Position numbers and translations under genes: made by a program. From AWTP1-13 sp035550075 (GTDB taxonomy: Bacteria > Pseudomonadota > Alphaproteobacteria > Rhizobiales > Hyphomicrobiaceae), in contig DASZQG010000006.1 in assembly GCA_035550075.1 (NCBI GenBank), positions 1-21,278 on the forward strand: 21,278 nt of DNA, read 5' to 3'. Under the pieces are notes generated by a model. The model saw only the letters and a list, made by a program, of their open reading frames with translations, did no database searches and had not been told where the DNA came from. Positions 16,460 to 21,278 of the stretch are shown piece by piece; the stretch's first letter is position 1; the number at the start of each line of letters is the position of its first letter.

Positions 16460-16603
16460 ATGTCGCTACAGGGCGTTTTCGAGGGCTCCTATACCTACGG
16501 CGTGACGTGGCTTCAGCTTGGTTTGCGCCCTGAGGGCGTGCCCATGTGGCGCGTGATGAATACTCCCGATTTCGAGTCTTGGGTGGTGGAGCAGATGCAA
16601 TAG
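16460..16603 (+). CDS. Small open frame of unknown function, doubtful
   Basis: A 47-residue frame from ATG 16460 (61 residues if from ATG 16418) lies in the 355-base gap between rimO and the end of the atp operon. The peptide, MSLQGVFEGSYTYGVTWLQL then GLRPEGVPMWRVMNTPDFESWVVEQMQ, has ordinary protein-like composition with three tryptophans. Third codon positions are less GC-biased than in neighbours (TAT, GTT, CTA, CTT, AAT, ACT), which argues either for a foreign remnant or for non-coding sequence. There is no clear ribosome binding site and I recognise no family. It may be the decayed 3' end of a lost gene. Confidence 0.25.
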   Translation: MSLQGVFEGSYTYGVTWLQLGLRPEGVPMWRVMNTPDFESWVVEQMQ

Positions 16604-16644
16604 AACGCGATGTTGGGTGTGGTGTTAGATCGGCTGATGCTGCG

Positions 16645-16692
16645 CCGGCGATCGTGGATGGCTGGATCCCGGCAACGAGTGCCGGGATGACC
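16645..16692 (+). repeat. Third copy of the dispersed palindromic repeat
   Basis: Shares CGTGGATGGCTGGATCC exactly with the - strand copy at 14296-14335. It continues as the perfect hairpin ATCCCGGCA-ACGAG-TGCCGGGAT (16665-16687) and ends GGATGACC, like both other copies. Relative to the 14296 copy it has 7 additional bases in the loop/stem and about three substitutions. It lies in the gap between rimO and the convergent atp operon. The rest of that gap holds only the doubtful small frame and no obvious terminator. Confidence 0.7.
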
Positions 16693-16760
16693 GCTGAATT
16701 TGTGACTTCGGTTGAGGGATGCGGGCCGGCGGCGTGAGTGCGGCGGTCGCCCCGCCGCCC

Positions 16761-17246
16761 TCAGTTCAGCCGACCCTTGAGATCGCGGATGCCCTGGTCG
16801 ATCAGGCTGGCGCCGGCGGGGCCGGCGGCCTTCTCGCGCAGGATCTTCTCGGCGGCCGCAATCGCCATGTCAACGGCGGCGGCGCGCACGTCGTCAATCG
16901 CCTGCGTCTCGGCGCGGGCGATCTTGTCCTCGGCCTGCTTGGCGCGCCGCTCGGCCATCTCGGTCAGGCTGCGGCGGGTGGCGGCGGCAAAGGCTTCCGC
17001 CTCGCGCTTGGCCTGGTCGAGGATCGCCTCGGCCTCGGCGCCGGCATTGCGGTGCTTCTTCTGGTAGTCGGCGAGCAGGTTGGCGGCCTCCTCGCGCAGG
17101 CGGCGGGCCTCGTCGAGCTCGGCGCGGATGGCATCGGCGCGGTCGTCCAGCGCCTTGGTCAGCAGCTTCGGCACCCGGTAGTAGAGCAGCACCAGCACGA
17201 AGGCGATGAACGCCACCGCGACCCAGAATTCCGCCATCCTCGTCAT
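16761..17246 (-). CDS. atpF: F0F1 ATP synthase subunit b
   Basis: Peripheral-stalk subunit of the F0 sector, anchored in the inner membrane and reaching up to F1. The 161 residues show one N-terminal transmembrane helix (about 5-23, FWVAVAFIAFVLVLLYY) followed by a long charged alpha-helix rich in Ala, Glu, Arg and Lys with no proline between about 30 and 140, and a short C-terminal end LIDQGIRDLKGRLN. This is the last gene of the operon as transcribed leftwards and begins 10 nt after the b' stop. ATG 17246 is taken as the start; the ATG three codons later (17237) is also possible because GAGG lies directly before it. With b' it forms the heterodimeric stalk typical of Alphaproteobacteria and photosynthetic bacteria. 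Confidence 0.92.
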   Translation of the reverse strand: MTRMAEFWVAVAFIAFVLVLLYYRVPKLLTKALDDRADAIRAELDEARRLREEAANLLADYQKKHRNAGAEAEAILDQAKREAEAFAAATRRSLTEMAERRAKQAEDKIARAETQAIDDVRAAAVDMAIAAAEKILREKAAGPAGASLIDQGIRDLKGRLN

Positions 17247-17256
17247 GGTCGTGACC

Positions 17257-17799
17257 CTACTCGGCTGCCCGCGGCACCATCGCGTTGCGCACTTCGTCCT
17301 TGCTCACTTCCTTGCCGAGCAGCTTGGCGACGATGGCGCTGGCGGTGTCGGCGGCGATGTCGTTGACGCTTGCCAGCGCCTTCGACTTGGCCTGCGCGGT
17401 GCGCTCCTCCGCCTCGGCCAGCTTGCGGGCGATCTCAGCTTCCACCTTCGCCCGCTCCCGGTCTGCCTCCGCCGTCATGTCGTCGCGGATCTTTCTCGCC
17501 ACCGCGCCGGCACGGCTGCGCGCCTCGGTCAGCGCCTGCTCGTAGGCGGCGAGCGCCTGCTCGGTCTCCGCCTTGAGCGTGTCGGCCTGGGAGAGGTCGC
17601 GCTGGATGCGCTCGCGCCGCTCCTCGATCAGCTCACCCACACGGGGAAGGGCGAAGCGCTTGAGCAGCACGTACAGCAGCGCAAAGGAGATCGCCAGCCA
17701 GATGAGCTGCGGGATGAAGGTCGTATGGTCGAGCGGCGGGAAGACTTTGTGTCCTCCCGGCTCGGGATGAGCCGTACCGGTCGTTGCTTTCTCGGCCAT
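17257..17799 (-). CDS. atpG: F0F1 ATP synthase subunit b' (second stalk subunit)
   Basis: Second b-type peripheral-stalk subunit. The 180 residues have a hydrophilic start (MAEKATTGTAHPEPGGHKVFPPLDHTTF), one transmembrane helix at about 28-48 (IPQLIWLAISFALLYVLL), and a long, continuous charged helix (KRFALPRVGELIEERRERIQRDL onward) ending near NAMVPRAAE. FPPLD-TTF-PQL-WL is the block that distinguishes b' from b. Symbols differ between genomes (atpF', atpX, atpG); note that atpG is also used for the F1 gamma subunit. Placed between c and b, 37 nt after the atpE stop. Start ATG 17799 has only a weak GGAA site. Confidence 0.92.
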   Translation of the reverse strand: MAEKATTGTAHPEPGGHKVFPPLDHTTFIPQLIWLAISFALLYVLLKRFALPRVGELIEERRERIQRDLSQADTLKAETEQALAAYEQALTEARSRAGAVARKIRDDMTAEADRERAKVEAEIARKLAEAEERTAQAKSKALASVNDIAADTASAIVAKLLGKEVSKDEVRNAMVPRAAE

Positions 17800-17836
17800 G
17801 GCTATCGGTTCCGGGTATCGCGACCCGTGGACTCCA

Positions 17837-18061
17837 TCAGGTGAACAGCAGCAGGAACGCGATCAGCAGCGCAAAGATGCCAAGCGCTTCGGTCACCGCA
17901 AAGCCGAAAATGAGGCGGCCGAACTGGCCGTCGGCGGCGGACGGATTGCGCAGCGCGCCCTGCAGGAACTGACCGAAAAGGTTGCCGACGCCGATGGCGG
18001 CGGCTCCCGTGCCGATGGCGGCAAGGCCGGCGCCGATGAGCTTGGCGGAGGCGGGATCCAT
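17837..18061 (-). CDS. atpE: F0F1 ATP synthase subunit c
   Basis: Proteolipid of the rotor ring. The 74-residue hairpin has two hydrophobic helices (about 8-33 and 48-73) joined by the polar loop RNP (38-40). The proton-binding carboxylate is Glu58 in FAVTEALGIFALLIAF. The first helix contains the small-residue pattern GAGLAAIGTGAAAIGVG that packs the ring. I see no extra Na+-ligand pattern, so proton coupling is expected. It has the usual length for Alphaproteobacteria (about 75). The gene sits between a and b' in the usual order. The neighbouring Ile-Phe-Gly run and the Leu/Phe-rich C-terminus agree with the family. Confidence 0.96.
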   Translation of the reverse strand: MDPASAKLIGAGLAAIGTGAAAIGVGNLFGQFLQGALRNPSAADGQFGRLIFGFAVTEALGIFALLIAFLLLFT

Positions 18062-18113
18062 GGATGTCTTCTCCTCGAGTTGGGCAGCGGTTGATGAAGA
18101 TGCTGGGCCGGCG

Positions 18114-18893
18114 TCAATGCCCCGGATGCAGCGCGTCGTTGAGATACATGCAGGTGAGCACGGCGAACACGTATGCCTGCAGGAACGCCACCAGGCACTC
18201 CAGCGCAGTCATGGCAATGGTCATCAGCAGCGGCAGTGGGGCGAGCACGGAATAGGCGCCGGCGCCGAGCAGCATGACGACGAAGCCGCCGAATACCTTC
18301 AGCGTGACGTGGCCCGCCAGCATGTTGGCGAACAGACGCACGGAATGGCTGACAGGACGCGACAGGAACGAGATGATCTCGATCGGCACGATCAGGAGCA
18401 GCAGCAGGAACGGTACGCCCTCGGGCACGAACAGCTTGAAGAAGCGCAAGCCGTTCTTGCTGAAGCCGATCACCAGCACCGTGATGAATACCAGCGCCGC
18501 CAGTGCAGCGGTGACCACGATGTGGCTGGTGACGGTGAAGAAGCCGGGGATCAGCCCCAGCATGTTGGCGACCAGCACGAACATGAAGATCGTGAAGATG
18601 AACGGGAAATACTGGCGCCCGGAATGGCCCATTGTCTCGCGCATCATCTGCTCGACGAACTGGTAGGATATTTCGGCCAGCGACTGCAGCCGCGTAGGCA
18701 CCAGCGAGCGCGAGCGCATGGCAAGCGACAGGAAGCCGGTGATCAGGACGATCGACACCACCATGAACAGGGCGGAGTTGGTGAACGACACGTCCCAGCC
18801 GAACAGCTTGATCGGCAGGATGTGATGGATCTCGAACTGATGGATGGGATCAGGCATCCCCACGCCCTCGGTCCCCGCGTTCGGCGCTGCCAC
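18114..18893 (-). CDS. atpB: F0F1 ATP synthase subunit a
   Basis: Stator subunit carrying the two proton half-channels against the c-ring. The 259 residues are strongly hydrophobic with five to six membrane helices. The essential arginine is Arg186 in SHSVRLFANMLAGH; Glu232 and Gln239 in LECLVAFLQAYVF are the other conserved channel residues. The N-terminus reads DPIHQFEIHHILPIKLFGWDVSFTNSALFM, typical of alphaproteobacterial subunit a. The start is GTG 18893, supported by GAGGAG 7 nt upstream; the in-frame ATG 18857 (MPDPIHQF) would remove 12 residues and lacks such a site. It begins 11 nt after the atpI stop. Confidence 0.95.
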   Translation of the reverse strand: MAAPNAGTEGVGMPDPIHQFEIHHILPIKLFGWDVSFTNSALFMVVSIVLITGFLSLAMRSRSLVPTRLQSLAEISYQFVEQMMRETMGHSGRQYFPFIFTIFMFVLVANMLGLIPGFFTVTSHIVVTAALAALVFITVLVIGFSKNGLRFFKLFVPEGVPFLLLLLIVPIEIISFLSRPVSHSVRLFANMLAGHVTLKVFGGFVVMLLGAGAYSVLAPLPLLMTIAMTALECLVAFLQAYVFAVLTCMYLNDALHPGH

Positions 18894-18904
18894 GTCTAAG
18901 CTCC

Positions 18905-19315
18905 TCAGTCCTCGTCATCCGGCACGCTGTGGCCGATGCGGCCTCCAGTCCTGGCCGTGAATTCCTTCTGCATCTGCTCGTATGACCTCACCACGTTCAG
19001 CACGCCGGCGGCGAACCCAAGGACGAACAGAACCAGGAACAGCCATGGCCAGGTACCCAGCCATTTGTCCAAGCCTATGCCGATGGCGCCGCCGACGATC
19101 ACCGCCGCAACAAGCTCGGCGGCCATGCGCATGCCGTAGGCCATACCGCGTCCGCGCATCTCGCTGTCGAGATCCGCGTGCGCATCGGCCTCCCTCTGCG
19201 CCTTGATCCGGCCAAGCCTGTCGCCGAGGTCAGACACCCTGCCTTGGAACGCAGCCTGCTCCTCGGGGCTCAACTGGCGTCCGCCAGGACCTCGACCGTC
19301 GGCTTCGTCTGGCAT
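18905..19315 (-). CDS. atpI: ATP synthase accessory protein AtpI (F0 assembly)
   Basis: Small membrane protein that opens many F0 operons and is thought to help c-ring assembly or ion supply; it is not a part of the finished enzyme. The 136 residues have a charged, hydrophilic N-terminal half with a predicted short coil (LSPEEQAAFQGRVSDLGDRLGRIKAQREADAHADL). A block MAYGMRMAAELVAAVIVGGAIGIGLDKWLGTWPWLFLVLFVLGFAAGVLNVVR follows, forming two transmembrane helices, which is the AtpI/AtpZ pattern, and the end is acidic (SVPDDED). First gene of the operon, starting at ATG 19315 about 57 nt after the predicted transcription start. Confidence 0.88.
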   Translation of the reverse strand: MPDEADGRGPGGRQLSPEEQAAFQGRVSDLGDRLGRIKAQREADAHADLDSEMRGRGMAYGMRMAAELVAAVIVGGAIGIGLDKWLGTWPWLFLVLFVLGFAAGVLNVVRSYEQMQKEFTARTGGRIGHSVPDDED

Positions 19316-19378
19316 GGGACTCTCGTCCTCGGCGGGAGGCGGCCCGAAACTCCCCCGGGGCCCATCAAACGCGGCGCA

Positions 19379-19407
19379 CCTTAAGCGGCGCCCGCGCGCA
19401 GTGTCAA
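19379..19407 (-). promoter_or_regulatory. Promoter of the atpIBEF'F operon
   Basis: On the - strand a perfect -35 TTGACA (19402-19407) is followed by a 17-nt GC-only-like spacer and TTAAGG (19379-19384) as a weak -10 (3 of 6, with the important first T and A kept). The start would be near 19372. It lies in the 216-base gap between smc and atpI, so the atp operon can be transcribed independently of smc. Confidence 0.55.
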
Positions 19408-19496
19408 GGATTGCCGGGGCGCCAATACTTTACCGGAAATGGGGGAACGAAAGTTTATTAAACCGTGCGACAATTGGACCGGACAAAGAGCATTCG

Positions 19497-19528
19497 GCAC
19501 GGCCGCCGCATCCGGCGGACAGCCGTGC
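19497..19528 (-). terminator. Hairpin after smc, possible terminator
   Basis: Just 4 nt beyond the smc stop, GCACGG (19497-19502) pairs with CCGTGC (19523-19528) and CCGCCG (19503-19508) with CGGCGG (19513-19518), leaving a CATC tetraloop and a 4-nt bulge (19519-19522). On the - strand it is followed by CGAATGCTCTTTG, which is not a proper U-run, so any termination would be weak or rho-aided. Farther left, an A/T-rich patch with GTTTA-T-TAAAC lies at about 19454-19464; I assign it no role. Confidence 0.4.
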
Positions 19529-19531
19529 GGG

Positions 19532-21277
19532 CTAGGCGGCGACCGTGAATTTCTGCGCCGTCTCCAGGTCTACCGACACGAGCTGGCTGACGCCCTTCTC
19601 GGCCATGGTGACGCCGAACAGCCGGTTCATGTGCGACATGGTCATCGGGTGGTGGGTGATGACCAGGAACCGCGTGGCCGTCTCCGCTGCCATCTGTTCC
19701 ATCAGCAGGCAGAAGCGGTCGACGTTGGCGTCATCGAGCGGCGCATCCACCTCGTCCAGCACGCAGATCGGCGACGGGTTGGTGAGAAACACCGCGAAGA
19801 TCAGCGCCAGCGCCGTCAGCGACTGCTCGCCGCCCGAGAGCAGCGACAGTGTCGCGGGCTTCTTGCCGGGCGGCTTGGCAATGATCTCGAGCCCGCTCTC
19901 CAGCGGGTCTTCCGCTTCCAGCATCTCCAGCCGCGCCTCGCCCCCGCCGAACAGGGTGGTGAACAGCCGCTGGAAGTGCGCGTTGACAGCGTCGAAGGCC
20001 GCCTGTAGCCGGCTCAAGCCTTCATTGTTGATCTGCGTGATGCCGCTGCGCAGCTTGGCGATCGCCTCCTCGACGTCGGTCTTCTCCTTGTTCATGCCCT
20101 CATACTGCGTGCTGAGGCCGGCCAGATCCTCGTCCGCCTGCAGGTTGACGCCGCCCAGCCGCTCGCGGTCGGCGCGGTAGCGGGCGAGCTGGCCGTCGGC
20201 TTCTTCCAGAGAGGGCAATGCGGCGCCCGGTGCGAGGCCGGCAAGCTTGAGGCAATCCTCCGGCACGCAGGCGAGCTGCTCGCGCATCTTCTGCGCTTCC
20301 TCGGCACGGCGTTGGCGCGCGTTTTCCAACCGCTGCTCGGTGCGGGCGCGCGCCTCGCGCTCATCAGCCACAGCCGCCTGCGCCGCGCGCAGCGCCTGGG
20401 CCGCCTCGCGGTGCTTGCCGTCGGCGGCGGCAAGCGCGTCAGCGGCAGCCCTGCGGTCGCGCTCGGCCGCGGTGAGCTCGCTCATCAATTTCTGGCGCTG
20501 CTCGGCGACCAGCGCCGGCAGGCCGGCCAGCTTCTCGATCTCCGCCTTGGCCTCGGCCGTGCGCTGGTTGAGCGTGGCGATCTGCTGCTCGGCCCCCGCG
20601 CTGCGCATAGTCCAGCGCTCGCGCTCGGCGACGATTGCGGCCTGGCGCTCCGTGCGGGCCCGGTGCTCGCGCTCCAGGGCGATCAACTCTGTGCGCGTCT
20701 CGCTGACCTTGGTGCGCAGATCGCTGGTTTCCTTCTGTGCCGCGGCAAGCTCCGCCTCGAGCGATTCGGTGCCGATCAGCGCCTGCAGGCCGCTTTCGGT
20801 GCCGGCTAGAGCCTCGCGCGCTTCCGCGAGCGTCTCGATGGTGCGGGCCTTGGCATCCGCCACCGAGGCGATCCTGGCTTCCGTCTCGCGCGCCTGCCGT
20901 TCCATGGCGGTGAGCGTCTCGCGCGTCGCGGCAAGGCGCGCCTGCGTGTCGCGCCACTGCTGGCGCAGGCTGCGTTCAGCCTCCTGCGCGGCGACATGCC
21001 GTTCCGCGGCCTCCTGGGCGGCGGCGCGCGCGGCATCGGCGGCGCTGCGGTGCTGCGCTTCCTGGTCGGCGAGCGCGCCGAGCCGGCCGCGCTCCTCCAG
21101 GCGCAAGGCGGCGGCCGTCATGCCCTGCGCCGCGGCGACGAAGCCGTCCCAGCGCCACAGGTCGCCCTCGACCGACACCAGCCGCTGTCCGGGCCTGAGC
21201 TGATGCTGCAAACGTTCGCCGTCGCGACGTGCCACGACGCCGATCTGCTTGAGGCGCCGCGACCGCTCGGGCGGCGC
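19532..21277 (-). CDS. smc: Chromosome segregation protein SMC, C-terminal half (5' end outside window)
   Basis: DNA-organising ATPase that acts as a dimer in the condensin-like SMC-ScpAB complex. The frame is open to the right edge, so the GTG at 21235 is an internal valine. The visible 581 residues begin in the end of the hinge (LRPGQRLVSVEGDLWRWDGFVAAAQG) and continue into about 320 residues of coiled coil dense in Ala, Glu, Arg and Gln. They finish with the C-terminal ATPase lobe: the signature LSLLSGGEQSLTALAL and Walker B ICVLDEVDAPLDDANVDRF, then TRFLVITHHPMTM and LFGVTMAEKGVSQLVSVDL. These are diagnostic for bacterial SMC. Walker A, the first coil and most of the hinge are outside the window. 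It is followed by the atp operon on the same strand, which has its own promoter. Confidence 0.95.
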   Translation of the reverse strand, partial: APPERSRRLKQIGVVARRDGERLQHQLRPGQRLVSVEGDLWRWDGFVAAAQGMTAAALRLEERGRLGALADQEAQHRSAADAARAAAQEAAERHVAAQEAERSLRQQWRDTQARLAATRETLTAMERQARETEARIASVADAKARTIETLAEAREALAGTESGLQALIGTESLEAELAAAQKETSDLRTKVSETRTELIALEREHRARTERQAAIVAERERWTMRSAGAEQQIATLNQRTAEAKAEIEKLAGLPALVAEQRQKLMSELTAAERDRRAAADALAAADGKHREAAQALRAAQAAVADEREARARTEQRLENARQRRAEEAQKMREQLACVPEDCLKLAGLAPGAALPSLEEADGQLARYRADRERLGGVNLQADEDLAGLSTQYEGMNKEKTDVEEAIAKLRSGITQINNEGLSRLQAAFDAVNAHFQRLFTTLFGGGEARLEMLEAEDPLESGLEIIAKPPGKKPATLSLLSGGEQSLTALALIFAVFLTNPSPICVLDEVDAPLDDANVDRFCLLMEQMAAETATRFLVITHHPMTMSHMNRLFGVTMAEKGVSQLVSVDLETAQKFTVAA

Positions 21278-21278
21278 G

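Noticed and set aside
17982..18899. 305-residue open frame on the + strand opposite atpB
   Set aside because: Extreme His/Gln/Asp content is the complement of hydrophobic membrane codons; atpB itself is certain.
20247..21203. 318-residue Ser/Ala/Arg-rich frame opposite smc
   Set aside because: Complement of Ala/Glu/Arg coiled-coil codons, not a gene.

Overview
The window is GC-rich and densely packed with single-copy chromosomal genes, typical of an alphaproteobacterium and most likely a member of the Hyphomicrobiales. This placement is an inference. It rests on a DUF992 protein, paired b and b' subunits in an F0-only ATP synthase operon, a TakP-type TRAP transporter, a spaced speD-speE pair, and short palindromic intergenic repeats of the kind common in that order. 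I found no tRNA, rRNA, CRISPR array, prophage or insertion sequence.

Layout. The window opens with the C-terminus of an AsmA-family protein (3-533). The polyamine genes speD (708-1253) and speE (1368-2318) follow on the + strand, separated by a 14-bp GC hairpin. Facing them is an Mrp/ApbC Fe-S carrier ATPase (2334-3851, -) with an added C-terminal DUF971 domain, the domain order known from plant HCF101. Next is a TRAP transporter: dctQ and dctM on the + strand (4038-6531), a strong terminator, and then the TakP-like binding protein on the opposite strand (6606-7718, -), with its own promoter and a leader of about 190 nt. fdhD-mobA-mobB (8061-10119, +) is a compact molybdenum-cofactor operon for sulfuration and guanylylation of the cofactor of formate dehydrogenase-type enzymes. 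A 696-residue NDP-forming acyl-CoA synthetase follows (10236-12326, +). Then come a D-2-hydroxyacid dehydrogenase (12466-13419, -), a YugP-type membrane zinc protease (13557-14243, +), a secreted DUF992 protein (14398-14871, -) and rimO (14993-16405, +).

The right end is the F0 operon, transcribed leftwards as atpI-atpB-atpE-atpF'(b')-atpF(b) (19315 down to 16761). A TTGACA-type promoter lies upstream of it. The C-terminal half of smc (19532-21277, -) runs off the right edge.

Functional links: speD makes the aminopropyl donor used by SpeE. FdhD and MobA/MobB act on the same cofactor. The three TRAP genes form one importer, probably for 2-oxo acids, although the binding protein is transcribed separately. 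The five atp genes make the membrane rotor and stator, with F1 encoded elsewhere.

I did not find a clearly new biological system. The most unusual items are the Mrp-DUF971 fusion, the split TRAP locus with its structured takP leader, a small dispersed palindromic repeat with three copies (two forming an 85-bp inverted composite), and the repeated Pro/Gly tail of DctM.
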